Assembly (NCBI GenBank): GCA_018646195.1
Contig: JABGVH010000003.1
Span: 1 to 56,747, forward strand
DNA length: 56,747 bases
Reading direction: 5' to 3'
DNA from: Halobacteriovoraceae bacterium
Lineage (GTDB): Bacteria > Bdellovibrionota > Bacteriovoracia > Bacteriovoracales > Bacteriovoracaceae
The position numbers were made by a program, and so were the translations under genes. Of the stretch, positions 8,346 to 16,935 are shown in pieces (the stretch's first letter is position 1; every line of letters begins with the position of its first letter). The notes under the pieces were generated by a model. It searched no databases. It was given only the letters and a program-made list of their open reading frames with translations, and was not told the origin of the DNA.

Positions 8346-8409
8346 GGTTAGTAACTGATCTAAGCAGTCGGTTAAATGCAAAAGTACCAGTCTTAATAAG
8401 GAGAAAAAA

Positions 8410-9240
8410 ATGGGCTTACGAATTGCTACTAACATTGCTTCACAACAGGTTCAACAGAACCTTAAGGAAGTTTCGGACAAGGGAGATTCATCACTCAGCA
8501 AGCTATCTTCCGGAAAAAGAATTACTCGTGCTGCTGACGATGCTGCCGGTTTGGCAATTGCGACTACACTTGAGGCGCAAACTCGAGGTCTTAGACAGGC
8601 CACTCGAAACGCAAACGATGGTATTTCATTAGTACAAACTGCAGAAGGTGGATTGAATGAAACCTCGAATATCCTAGTGAGACTTCGAGAGCTAACCATT
8701 CAAGCTTCTTCAGACACTGTTGGTGAAGCTGAAAGAGAGTTTCTCGACAAAGAATACCAACAACTAACAACTGAGGTTGATCGTATCGCACAATCAACTA
8801 CCTTTAATGGTGCTCAACTCTTAAGTGGTGAAGGGGAAAATCTCGACTTTCAAGTCGGCGCTTTCTCTGCTGATCACAACCGCATTTCTTTTGATACTTC
8901 CGTATCTGACGCGCAAGCCGGGTCAATTGGTATCGGAGGAACGGGAATTAGTGAAAAGGGTGAAGCATTAGACTCTATTGCTAGTATCGATGAAGCCATC
9001 CAAAAGGTTTCAGGTCAACGGGCCAATCTAGGTTCAATTCAAAGTCGACTTACTTCGACTGTGAATAACTTAGAAACTCAGACCATCAATCAAGATAACG
9101 CCAGATCAGTTATCCAAGATGTCGATGTCGCCCATGAGTCAGCCAAATTAGCTTCTGCTAACGTGGTAAAAAGTGCAGGTATCTCTGCATTAGTACAAGC
9201 AAACAATATACCAAACTCAGCCCTGAGATTAATTGGGTAG
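8410..9240 (+). CDS. fliC: Flagellin (second of a tandem pair)
   Basis: This is a filament subunit of 276 residues, paralogous to the preceding flagellin. The N-terminal motif KLSSGKRITRAADDAAGLAI and the C-terminal DNARSVIQDVDVAHESAKLA region are conserved. The central part (GAFSADHNRISFDTS) differs most from the first copy. AAGGAG lies 6 nt before the ATG. The gene is bounded by its own candidate sigma-28 promoter and a strong terminator, so the two flagellins are separate transcription units and could be expressed at different levels. Confidence 0.95.
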   Translation: MGLRIATNIASQQVQQNLKEVSDKGDSSLSKLSSGKRITRAADDAAGLAIATTLEAQTRGLRQATRNANDGISLVQTAEGGLNETSNILVRLRELTIQASSDTVGEAEREFLDKEYQQLTTEVDRIAQSTTFNGAQLLSGEGENLDFQVGAFSADHNRISFDTSVSDAQAGSIGIGGTGISEKGEALDSIASIDEAIQKVSGQRANLGSIQSRLTSTVNNLETQTINQDNARSVIQDVDVAHESAKLASANVVKSAGISALVQANNIPNSALRLIG

Positions 9241-9249
9241 TTTAAAATA

Positions 9250-9275
9250 GAGGGAACCTTCGGGTTCCCTCTTTT
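9250..9275 (+). terminator. Rho-independent terminator of flagellin gene 2
   Basis: A perfect 9-bp stem GAGGGAACC / GGTTCCCTC with a TTCG tetraloop (9259-9262) and TTTT after it. It lies 9 bp after the stop codon. Confidence 0.93.
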
Positions 9276-9400
9276 AAACAACTAGAAGCTGATATTAAAA
9301 CTAACTAACGAACTAAATTTAAAAATTTACATATATAAGATTTCGTCTTGGGAAGAGACAATCTCTTGAGCAATGTGTTGTTTTTTTCCATTAAGCCCAT

Positions 9401-9426
9401 CCTCTCTAGAGTTCGCTCTAGAGAGG
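9401..9426 (+). other. Perfect 11-bp UUCG hairpin, no T-tract
   Basis: CCTCTCTAGAG (9401-9411), TTCG, CTCTAGAGAGG (9416-9426). This is a perfect, very stable stem-loop without a downstream T-run on either strand. A smaller hairpin (AAGAGA-CAA-TCTCTT, 9353-9367) and a T7 run (9381-9387) precede it. It sits in the 250-bp gap between flagellin gene 2 and the LpxH-like gene. It could be a double-stranded protein-binding site or an RNA processing signal. Confidence 0.55.
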
Positions 9427-9492
9427 TTCTTGGGGGATTGAATCCACACTACTCCCCTTTCCTAATTCCTTTTAAAGCGCCATAATAAAAGA

Positions 9493-10215
9493 ATGAAATA
9501 TGCTGTGATATCGGACGTTCATATTATGGATTGGGGAGACCCAGCCTCTCTTCTATTAGAGAAATTTTTAACCCACCCCTTGACCGTCGAATGTGATGAA
9601 GTTTTTTTACTAGGAGATATCTTCGATCTAATGGTGGGTTCTCAAAGTAATTATTTGAAAAAATATCCAGTTTTTTTTACTTTGACCGGGAAGCTGATTG
9701 AAAAAGGTATTCGAGTCCATTTTATTGAAGGCAACCATGACTTCCATCTCCAGGGAATCATGTCTGGAATTGAATACCGAGTTGGTGGGGTAGAGCGCAG
9801 TGAAGGTGGGAAAAAAATCTACTTTGGCCACGGTGATGAATTGGAGCGCTTTAATTACAGCTACCAGCTCTACAAGAGTATTATTCGTTCCTATCCCCTT
9901 AAAACGCTGGCCAACTGGGTTCCTTATTCGGTGATAGAAAAAGTGGGAACTTGGATGTCAAAAACTTCTAAAGAGCATAATAAGAAAAAATACCAATTCC
10001 AAGAGAGTAGCGATACCAAGGCCAGCTACCGCTCGCATATGGATTATTGGTTCAAGAATACTTCCTGGGACATGATTGTTTGTGGTCATAGTCATGTTAG
10101 TGATCACTATCAAAATAATGATAAACAGTATCTTAATAATGGTTACGCTCAACATACCAAAACTTTTCTCTACCTTAATAATTTTGAGCCTGAGTTCGTA
10201 GCTCTGGCCGAGTGA
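9493..10215 (+). CDS. LpxH-like metallophosphoesterase (UDP-2,3-diacylglucosamine hydrolase family)
   Basis: This calcineurin-like phosphoesterase has all metal-binding motifs in order: SDVH (residues 7-10), LGDIFD (~40-45), EGNHDF (~80-85), FGHGDE (~111-116) and CGHSHV (~198-203). LpxH removes UMP from UDP-2,3-diacylglucosamine in lipid A synthesis at the inner-membrane face. The GHGDELERFNYSYQ region is LpxH-like, and the 240-residue length fits. A CATAAT hexamer (9481-9486) ends 6 nt before the ATG with no Shine-Dalgarno site, which suggests a leaderless message. A broader LpxH2-type or unrelated phosphoesterase role cannot be excluded. Confidence 0.8.
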   Translation: MKYAVISDVHIMDWGDPASLLLEKFLTHPLTVECDEVFLLGDIFDLMVGSQSNYLKKYPVFFTLTGKLIEKGIRVHFIEGNHDFHLQGIMSGIEYRVGGVERSEGGKKIYFGHGDELERFNYSYQLYKSIIRSYPLKTLANWVPYSVIEKVGTWMSKTSKEHNKKKYQFQESSDTKASYRSHMDYWFKNTSWDMIVCGHSHVSDHYQNNDKQYLNNGYAQHTKTFLYLNNFEPEFVALAE

Positions 10216-10223
10216 TATAAATT

Positions 10224-10571
10224 ATGCCTGATGAACAAGAAATTACTAAGGGTCACTATCTTATAAACGAAGGGGAAGAACCTGGTGGTATGTACTTTGT
10301 AATAGAAGGACAATTCGAAGCCACTATGAAAAAGGGTGATGGGGAAATTGTCATAGGCAAGATTTCTAAAGGAGAGCTAGTTGGGGAGATGTCCTTTTTA
10401 GATGAGGAGCCTCGCTGTGCTTCAGTTCGTGCGATTAGTGATTCAGTAGTCAAAGTGATTCCCGAAAACCGCTTTAAGGAGTTCTTCAATAATCAACCTA
10501 GCTGGTACCAGGCACTGGTTAAAACATTACTTGAGCGTTTGAGGCGGGCAAATAAAAGAGTGAAAATTTAG
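10224..10571 (+). CDS. Single cyclic-nucleotide-binding domain protein
   Basis: At 115 residues it is little more than one cNMP-binding beta-barrel. The phosphate-binding cassette GEMSFLDEEPRCASVRA is well preserved, including the Glu and Arg that bind the ribose-phosphate. There is no DNA-binding helix-turn-helix, so it is not a CRP-type regulator by itself. It lies 8 bp after the LpxH-like gene and is likely co-transcribed. It is either a stand-alone ligand sensor acting on a partner protein or a domain that has lost nucleotide binding. Confidence 0.85.
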   Translation: MPDEQEITKGHYLINEGEEPGGMYFVIEGQFEATMKKGDGEIVIGKISKGELVGEMSFLDEEPRCASVRAISDSVVKVIPENRFKEFFNNQPSWYQALVKTLLERLRRANKRVKI

Positions 10572-10622
10572 CTACTTATAGGCCAATTAAAGACCAGTCC
10601 TGGCAATTCCGATAAATCTACT

Positions 10623-10865
10623 ATGAAACCTCTCAATCTATTTCTGATTCTCTCACTGCTTTTTTTCTTCACCTTTTCCTGTGGCAAAGAGCCGGGAAAA
10701 AAGCCAGCTCAAGTGACTACTGAAAATAATGCCAGTGGTGTTCATGTCTCTTGTCTCTGCACAATGCAATACGATCCGGTTTGCGCCGATGGCGTAACTT
10801 ATTCAAATACCTGTATGGCCCAATGTGAGAATATTACATTCTGGACCGCCGGCGCTTGTCCTTAA
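10623..10865 (+). CDS. Kazal-type protease-inhibitor lipoprotein
   Basis: This is an 80-residue lipoprotein. The signal peptide ends in the lipobox TFSC with C20 as the acylated residue. After a ~22-residue linker comes one Kazal domain with six cysteines (C44, C46, C54, C64, C68, C79) and the core PVCADGVTYSNTC. The gap C54-C64 is one residue shorter than the common Kazal spacing. Kazal domains inhibit serine proteases by a substrate-like loop, here around YDP following C46. Anchored in the outer or inner membrane, it would protect surface proteins from secreted proteases. It is flanked by the cNMP and MBOAT genes but spaced from both. Confidence 0.88.
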   Translation: MKPLNLFLILSLLFFFTFSCGKEPGKKPAQVTTENNASGVHVSCLCTMQYDPVCADGVTYSNTCMAQCENITFWTAGACP

Positions 10866-10932
10866 GGAATCCCCTCTTAAAAAGCAGCTTAGCCTTTTGA
10901 AAGCCCATTCTCTGAGATAGAATGGCATCGCT

Positions 10933-12381
10933 ATGTATTTTAATTCTTATATATTTATGGCACTTTTTTTACCAGTTGTTGTGCTGGGATATTACCTGCT
11001 TGTTGGGAGAAGTCGCCAGGCAACCTTGCTTTTTTTAGTAACTAGCTCATTTTTCTTCTATCTCTATTGGAACTGGCGCTTGGGTTGGATTATTGCTCTC
11101 TCAATCGCCATCAATTATGGCCTTGGAAAACTAATCTACAACAAGGGAAAAGCAGGAGCTTCTAAAAACTATTTAATACTAGGGGTTTGTTTTAATCTCT
11201 TTCTCTTAGGCTATTTTAAATACGCAGGATTTTTGATTACTAATATCAATGGTCTTTTTAAAAGTGGTTTTACAGTCCCACAAATTATACTTCCGCTCGC
11301 AATAAGCTTTTTCACATTCCAGCAGATTGCCTATTTAGTTGATGTCCATCGCAAGAAAGTAAGTGGTGGCTACCACTCACTGGTCGATTACACTTTCTTC
11401 GTGGCCTTTTTCCCTCAATTGATAGCAGGACCGATTGTTCATCACAGCGACATCATTCCTCAATTGGCAGATGAGAAACTTCCTGAAATTGTGGAAAAGC
11501 GTTATGAAAATTTAGCAAAAGGGCTCTCTATTTTTCTGATAGGTCTTTTTAAGAAAGTTTATATCGCCGATACATTAGCATTGGTAGCTGACCAGATTTT
11601 TGATTTAAAAAGTTTCTCGGGTCTCACCACTCCCACCGCTTGGATTGGAGTCTTGGCCTATAGCCTTCAGCTCTATTTTGATTTTTCCGGCTACTCTGAT
11701 ATGGCAATCGGCCTTGGAAGAATGCTAGGAATTAAATTACCTATTAATTTTAATTCTCCCTATAAAGCAGTTTCGATTGCAGATTTTTGGCGCCGTTGGC
11801 ATATTACTCTTTCAACTTTCCTAAGGGACTATCTCTACTTCTCATTAGGAGGTAATCGGGTTGGGAAAATTCGACACAACTTTAATCTATTCCTGACCAT
11901 GTTATTAGGAGGACTCTGGCATGGTGCTGGTTGGACATTTGTTATTTGGGGCGCCTTGCATGGCCTCTTTCTAATAGTGAACAGGGTTTTTAGTCAATTT
12001 TTTAGCGGTACCAGTTTTAGAATTCCGGTAGCACTTTCACGTTTACTGACTTTTATCTGCGTAGCTATTGCATGGACCTATTTCCGTGCCGATGGGATTA
12101 GTGATGCCGATCAGATTCTAGAAAAAATGCTATTTAATTTTAATTTTTCCAGTACGGTCAAGTTACATAACTTCGATTGGATTATCTTGGTCACAGGATT
12201 GATTCTTGCATTCTGGGCGCCCAATACAGCAGAGCTTTTTTCATACAAAGAAACATCTCTAAAAATTAAAAAATTACAATGGAAGCCTAATTTAGCCTGG
12301 GGCTGTTTTTTATTATTTGTAGGGTTTGGAAGTTTTTTATACTTATCAAGAGAAGTTAAATTTATATATTTTCAATTTTAG
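10933..12381 (+). CDS. MBOAT-family membrane O-acyltransferase (AlgI/PatA/DltB-like)
   Basis: This is a polytopic membrane protein of 482 residues that moves acyl groups, usually acetyl, across the inner membrane onto an extracytoplasmic glycan. The MBOAT core is clear: FFPQLIAGPI (~159-168), FWRRWH with H290, then GGLWHGA with the catalytic H330. Many hydrophobic helices span the length. The next gene encodes an SGNH-like exported protein, the usual partner that completes transfer in AlgI-AlgJ/X and PatA-PatB systems. A TAGAAT hexamer (10918-10923) lies 9 nt before the ATG. The acceptor (peptidoglycan or an exopolysaccharide) cannot be read from the sequence. Confidence 0.9.
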   Translation: MYFNSYIFMALFLPVVVLGYYLLVGRSRQATLLFLVTSSFFFYLYWNWRLGWIIALSIAINYGLGKLIYNKGKAGASKNYLILGVCFNLFLLGYFKYAGFLITNINGLFKSGFTVPQIILPLAISFFTFQQIAYLVDVHRKKVSGGYHSLVDYTFFVAFFPQLIAGPIVHHSDIIPQLADEKLPEIVEKRYENLAKGLSIFLIGLFKKVYIADTLALVADQIFDLKSFSGLTTPTAWIGVLAYSLQLYFDFSGYSDMAIGLGRMLGIKLPINFNSPYKAVSIADFWRRWHITLSTFLRDYLYFSLGGNRVGKIRHNFNLFLTMLLGGLWHGAGWTFVIWGALHGLFLIVNRVFSQFFSGTSFRIPVALSRLLTFICVAIAWTYFRADGISDADQILEKMLFNFNFSSTVKLHNFDWIILVTGLILAFWAPNTAELFSYKETSLKIKKLQWKPNLAWGCFLLFVGFGSFLYLSREVKFIYFQF

Positions 12382-12391
12382 GTGAGAATTA

Positions 12392-13483
12392 GTGAATAGG
12401 TCCAAGAAATTCTTTTTTAGCTTAGTGATTCTATTGGCAATGGTCAGTGGCTTATTTGGCTATGGAAAAAAGTATTATATTGAGAATGTTTGGGAAGGTT
12501 TATCGGGTTACCGCTATCTAAGAATGCTTACCCATACAGGAGGTTTTGGTTGCCAGGTTTTTGGAGTCAAGAAGGCGGATTGGTTTTTCTTTGGAGACTC
12601 TCATAACTACGCCGGTTGGGATATGTCTCTTATGGCCAAGGAGCTGGGGACGAAGAGCCTCTCGAGTTGCTTTTTAGGAGGTTTTTACCTTGAGACTTGG
12701 GATATTTTAAAGAAAAAAATGGAAGAAAGCGATTATACCCCGAAAGTGATTGTATACGGATTATCATCGAGAGCTTTTCTTGATATAGGATCGAAAAAGA
12801 AATCAATCGAACAGCATATTAAGGTAATTAATTCAGGACAGATAAAAGGAATGACTAGTATTGATTATTTTAAAAGGATAAGCAGATTTTGGCGATGGGA
12901 TGATTTTAAAAGGCGCCAAAAGGCCCAGGCCCTTCAATGGGAGCGTCAACGATTTGGAAAATTGAAATATATTAGCAATAAATTAAATAATATTCCCTTA
13001 GAAAAATACCATGACTATATAGAGAAAAATAAAAATCTATCCTATAATAATTGGAAAAAACTATTAAGGGAATGGAATTACACAAAAGACCTTAGTCAAA
13101 AATTGAAAAATTTCTGTTCCTATATATCTAAGAAAAGAATAAAATTAGTTTTGGTTCACATCCCGGAGAGTCCCAAGTTAAGGTCGCTCTATTCTGCTCA
13201 GATGAATGAAAGTTATAAAGAAACTTTAAGTGAACTTAAAAAGTGCACTCATACATATGTAGATTCTAAGCCGTTTGAGTCAAAACTAGACAACCGCTTC
13301 TATTTTAATCGCCTCTTCATGCCGAAATACCCTTACGGTACAGTGATGGGAACCCCCGGTCCTGAGGATCATTTATTTGAAGAATCAATTTACGATATGG
13401 ATCATTTGAATTGGTATGGTGCCCATGTTTTTACCAAATGGTTTGCAGCAAAAATAAAACGAACTAGCTTAGTTTACGAGTAA
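12392..13483 (+). CDS. SGNH-like exported protein, partner of the MBOAT acyltransferase
   Basis: This 363-residue protein starts at GTG, 10 bp after the MBOAT stop. The N-terminal hydrophobic helix (residues ~8-24) is a signal anchor. The block-I SGNH motif appears as FFGDSH (G68-H71), and near the C-terminus the motif DMDHLNWYGA supplies the Asp and His of the catalytic triad. This fits an AlgJ/AlgX/PatB-type O-acetyltransferase working in the periplasm with acyl groups exported by the MBOAT protein. Sequence between the motifs is highly charged and not recognisable, so family assignment rests on the motifs and the neighbour. Confidence 0.72.
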   Translation: MNRSKKFFFSLVILLAMVSGLFGYGKKYYIENVWEGLSGYRYLRMLTHTGGFGCQVFGVKKADWFFFGDSHNYAGWDMSLMAKELGTKSLSSCFLGGFYLETWDILKKKMEESDYTPKVIVYGLSSRAFLDIGSKKKSIEQHIKVINSGQIKGMTSIDYFKRISRFWRWDDFKRRQKAQALQWERQRFGKLKYISNKLNNIPLEKYHDYIEKNKNLSYNNWKKLLREWNYTKDLSQKLKNFCSYISKKRIKLVLVHIPESPKLRSLYSAQMNESYKETLSELKKCTHTYVDSKPFESKLDNRFYFNRLFMPKYPYGTVMGTPGPEDHLFEESIYDMDHLNWYGAHVFTKWFAAKIKRTSLVYE

Positions 13484-13508
13484 GCTACGCAGATTCCATG
13501 AGGACATT

Positions 13509-13889
13509 ATGAAAAATTCGCTATTCAAACTTCTTCTTCTACTCACACTCTATTCGTGTTCAGGGGTTGAAAAGAAACTCTACTCTAACCAAGTTCTTAA
13601 TATGGATGAAATAAAAACGGTCCGTATTATGGGGATTGGGCAATCTTGTGCTCTCCGTTTCGGGAAAGATGGGACTCAGAAAAAGTGCACAGATATAGGG
13701 ATTGATGTCCGGAACAAGCAAAAGGTTAGCTGGTTTAAGGCCTGCAATGACCTCTGTATAGGTGATGAATACCGCCTTGCCTATCTCTCGGTAAAGAATG
13801 AATTGGATTGTATCCTGAAAAAAGGGGTGCCTACAGATGGTAATTCCTATAAGCCAGGCTATTGGTACTGTGCTGTTCCGGTCCAATAA
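13509..13889 (+). CDS. Small lipoprotein, unknown function
   Basis: This 126-residue protein has a signal peptide ending in the lipobox LYSCSG (C17). The mature part has five further cysteines, enough for disulfides in the periplasm. GAGG lies 5-6 nt before the ATG. It follows the SGNH-like gene by 25 bp and is probably in the same transcript. It ends in a convergent arrangement with nadK, leaving a 12-bp gap. No family is recognised. Confidence 0.72.
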   Translation: MKNSLFKLLLLLTLYSCSGVEKKLYSNQVLNMDEIKTVRIMGIGQSCALRFGKDGTQKKCTDIGIDVRNKQKVSWFKACNDLCIGDEYRLAYLSVKNELDCILKKGVPTDGNSYKPGYWYCAVPVQ

Positions 13890-13901
13890 GAATTCTTCTA
13901 G

Positions 13902-14804
13902 TTAATTCTGGCGACCATGAGTAAATTTTTCTTTGAGTGTATGAAAGTAAGCGCGCGATGGGTTCTTAACCAAGGTTGCATACTTGGTAGATGACTTTGA
14001 GATTCTTATAGATTGATTGCGGGAAATTTCAAATGCTTCCTGGCCATCGAGAGTTAAGGTAACCTCTCCCTCTTTTGTCATATTTCGAAAAGTTATTTTG
14101 GTAGTACTTGGAAGAACTAGTGGCCTATGAGTGAGTCCATGTGGGCAGACAGGCGTTAAAACAATAGAGTTAACGTCCGGGTGAATAATAGGTCCACCGG
14201 CAGCTAAACTGTAAGCAGTTGAGCCTATGGGAGAAGAGAGAATTAGGCCATCGCCTGAAACATTGTAAATATGCTCTTCTTCAGAATCGACAGAAAGTGT
14301 AATCAAGCGAGAAAGTTTTCCTTTGGTCATCACTGCATCATTAATAAAATGGCCAGTAGTCTTGGTAGACTTCCCTTTGCTAAAAACTTCTATTTTATAG
14401 AGTGGAACCTTAAAGGTTTTGAACTTTCCTTTAATTATTTTTTCAAGCTCATCAAATAGCTCTGACTTATTGAATTCGGTAATGAAACCGAGCTTTCCCA
14501 TATTTACGCCATAAATAGGCGGAGATGTTTTAGAGGCAGTTCGACAAAGACCTAAGAGTGTTCCATCTCCTCCGAGAGAAATAATTAAATCAGACGAGCT
14601 GTGCATTTCTTTTTCATCAACAAAACATATTTTCTTAGGAAGGTTGGGAAAAATTCTATTTATTCTTTCGGCCTCGTGACAAAGAAATTGGACAGTGAAT
14701 TTCCTCTTATTGAGCCAGGTGGTTAAATTTGGCAGCAAGGTGTTAAATCCGCCTCCTGTTTTTGGCTTGAGGACAATTGAAATCGCATTATTTTTTCTTT
14801 TCAT
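13902..14804 (-). CDS. nadK: NAD kinase
   Basis: This cytoplasmic enzyme phosphorylates NAD to NADP with ATP or polyphosphate. The signature GGDGT is at residues 78-82, followed by the family motifs [24 protein letters not shown] (region ~181-205) and LTHRPLVLP. The 300-residue length is normal. It is the last gene of the long minus-strand operon, overlapping the receiver-domain gene by 4 bp. NadK has no obvious link to flagella, so it is probably a passenger placed in the transcript. Confidence 0.95.
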   Translation of the reverse strand: MKRKNNAISIVLKPKTGGGFNTLLPNLTTWLNKRKFTVQFLCHEAERINRIFPNLPKKICFVDEKEMHSSSDLIISLGGDGTLLGLCRTASKTSPPIYGVNMGKLGFITEFNKSELFDELEKIIKGKFKTFKVPLYKIEVFSKGKSTKTTGHFINDAVMTKGKLSRLITLSVDSEEEHIYNVSGDGLILSSPIGSTAYSLAAGGPIIHPDVNSIVLTPVCPHGLTHRPLVLPSTTKITFRNMTKEGEVTLTLDGQEAFEISRNQSIRISKSSTKYATLVKNPSRAYFHTLKEKFTHGRQN

Positions 14805-15187
14805 AATTCACTTTTCTCTTTGGTGCAGAGGAAAATATCAAGTGCACGTTCAAGATCCTCAAAGGGTTTGCTCAGAACTTGGCAACCATATTGGGCGGCT
14901 TTGTCGAGTACCTGTTGAGATGAGTAGGCAGTAATAATTATAAATAAGGAGCCAATCTCCTTCAATGAATATTTTTGCTTTGCTTCTTCTATCACATCAA
15001 ATCCGGTGACATCTTGGAGCATAAGGTCACAGACAATGCGATCATAATCTTTCGAAAGGAGTACCGGAATGGCCTCCCGTCCTGATGAGAAGGCATCCAC
15101 AACGGCACCTTTTTTTTCTAGCATTTTTTTTAAGGAGCGTTGAATTAGTAGCTCATCTTCTATTATTAAAATTCGAGGAGAATTCAA
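14801..15187 (-). CDS. Stand-alone response-regulator receiver domain
   Basis: This 128-residue CheY-like protein has no output domain. The acidic pocket is E10/D11, the phospho-acceptor is D54 (VCDLML), the switch Thr is T86 (IIITAY) and the conserved Lys is K107 (LSKPF). It overlaps the upstream histidine kinase gene by 4 bp, so the kinase is its likely phosphodonor. In this operon context the target could be the flagellar motor or another receiver-binding protein, but no FliM-binding surface can be shown from sequence. Confidence 0.92.
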   Translation of the reverse strand: MNSPRILIIEDELLIQRSLKKMLEKKGAVVDAFSSGREAIPVLLSKDYDRIVCDLMLQDVTGFDVIEEAKQKYSLKEIGSLFIIITAYSSQQVLDKAAQYGCQVLSKPFEDLERALDIFLCTKEKSEL

Positions 15188-16935
15188 AGGTAGGCCCCCA
15201 ATGAATCAATAGGTAGAGTTAAGGTGAAAGTTGCACCAATAGAGAGTTCATTATTTTGATATTTGAGCTGACCACCAAGCTTATGACTTAAATTCCTGCA
15301 GATAGAAAGTCCAAGGCCGGTGCCATTTCGTTTTGTAGTAAAAAAAGGATCAAAGACATCCGGCGCTAAATCAATAGGGATTCCCGGGCCATTATCTTTT
15401 ACCGTAAAATTGAGCTCTTGCTCTTTTTTATTATAGGTAACCTTTAATTCTATAGTGGGCATTTTTATATCTTGGATTGAGCTAGCGATGGCCTGGGCCG
15501 AGTTAATCATTAGATTAAAAAGTATCTGATAAAGCCAAGTTTGATTTTTAGTGATTTCAAAATTTTTCAAAAATTTAACGTCTTGTATAAGAACATTTTT
15601 CTTAATACCCCTACTCTCACTTTTAGTAAGTGTAATAACTTCTTTTATGAATAGGCTTAAATTAATTTGATAACTCTGGTCATCTTTCTGATAGAGATTT
15701 GAGAAGTTTTTGATAATAGTTTGGCAACGACTAGTATTATCCGAAATGTGGCTAATGGTTGTAGTCATTTCCTCGTCATTAAACTCAGACTTTAGTAAAT
15801 CTGATGCAAGATTAACTCCGAATAAGGGGTTTGAAAGCTCGTGGCGTAGAGTATTGAGTAACTCCCCCAAAAGAGAAACCCTTTGGTGATGATGAATATC
15901 GGCAGTTGTTTTATCAAAGCCTACTGGCAAGCAGATAAGCTGCTGGCCATTTGAAAGAGAGGAAACGGTAAAGCGGCCAGCATCCTTTTTAAACTCATTC
16001 ACAATTTCATCACTAAATAGTTTGTTTTGAAAAAGTATATTTTGATTTTCGTCGGCCAGGGCCATTGGTATAGGCAAGGACTCGAATAATAAAATAGTGT
16101 GGTTATTTTTAGCGTTCTGCAGGTCTATTTGTAAAAATCGCTCTAGCATTGGGTCTAAAATTAATGATAACTTATCAAAATAATCACGATCTTCGGAAGA
16201 TGGAGGAAGAAAATCATTTCTACTTAGTATCAGAACAAGTCGGTGAGTTTTGCTATTAAACTCCTGTGCTAAAAATGTTCCGACAATATTGAGCTCGGAT
16301 TCCAGGATTTGGGTTTGATTAAAATCTCGATTTTTACTTTTCTTAATTAAATTGAAAATATCATTAAATTTCTTAGTAGAAGTGGAACTAAAATCTAAAT
16401 TTTTTCCTGTTCCATAAAAGAAGCTGTTTACATTTAAAGAGCCCCGTTCGTGGACTAGAAGTTGACAGGCCTCATAGCCTTTAAGCGAATTTAATTTTAA
16501 CAAAAATTGTGGAAGTGTCTGAATAGAGTGAAGCGAATTAGTTATAGAAAATATTTCGGTTTGTTTTGTAATTGTTTGTTGAAATTCTGAATTTGAATTT
16601 GCAAGGCTTGAGTTGAATTTTTTTATTGATTTCTCGTGTGACTTAAATTGCCGAGAAGAAAGATTCATTTCTCTATCATTTTGTGAAAAAGACTTCTGTA
16701 GCTGATCAGATATATTTTTAGCAAAATCCAAGTTATTGTCAGACCTGGCAAAAGAGACATCCTCTAAGACTTGTAAGCTCGACGAAAAAGTAATCTTGCC
16801 ATCCAAAGTCTGAACCCTGATAGGTTCAGATTTTGGGGCAAGGTATAATTTTTGAGATGATATATTTTTGAGTTTTGAAAGCGCTTTTAGGCTTGTTTTT
16901 GATTTTTTAGCTCTGGAATAGCCTTTATTTTCCAT
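15184..16935 (-). CDS. Cytoplasmic sensor histidine kinase
   Basis: This 583-residue kinase has no membrane segment. Residues 1-130 are Lys/Ser-rich and helical. Residues ~130-330 form an undefined sensor, perhaps GAF/PAS-like (LPIPMALADENQNILFQNK resembles a PAS start). The HisKA domain has the phospho-acceptor H365 (TLRHELSNP). The ATPase domain has NLMINSAQA, DNGPGIP, FFTTKRNGTGLGLSI. It is followed by a single-domain receiver gene. Its start overlaps the preceding gene by 49 bp, an unusually long overlap. No other start is available nearby. It probably senses a cytoplasmic signal tied to filament assembly or glycosylation. Confidence 0.92.
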   Translation of the reverse strand: MENKGYSRAKKSKTSLKALSKLKNISSQKLYLAPKSEPIRVQTLDGKITFSSSLQVLEDVSFARSDNNLDFAKNISDQLQKSFSQNDREMNLSSRQFKSHEKSIKKFNSSLANSNSEFQQTITKQTEIFSITNSLHSIQTLPQFLLKLNSLKGYEACQLLVHERGSLNVNSFFYGTGKNLDFSSTSTKKFNDIFNLIKKSKNRDFNQTQILESELNIVGTFLAQEFNSKTHRLVLILSRNDFLPPSSEDRDYFDKLSLILDPMLERFLQIDLQNAKNNHTILLFESLPIPMALADENQNILFQNKLFSDEIVNEFKKDAGRFTVSSLSNGQQLICLPVGFDKTTADIHHHQRVSLLGELLNTLRHELSNPLFGVNLASDLLKSEFNDEEMTTTISHISDNTSRCQTIIKNFSNLYQKDDQSYQINLSLFIKEVITLTKSESRGIKKNVLIQDVKFLKNFEITKNQTWLYQILFNLMINSAQAIASSIQDIKMPTIELKVTYNKKEQELNFTVKDNGPGIPIDLAPDVFDPFFTTKRNGTGLGLSICRNLSHKLGGQLKYQNNELSIGATFTLTLPIDSLGAYL

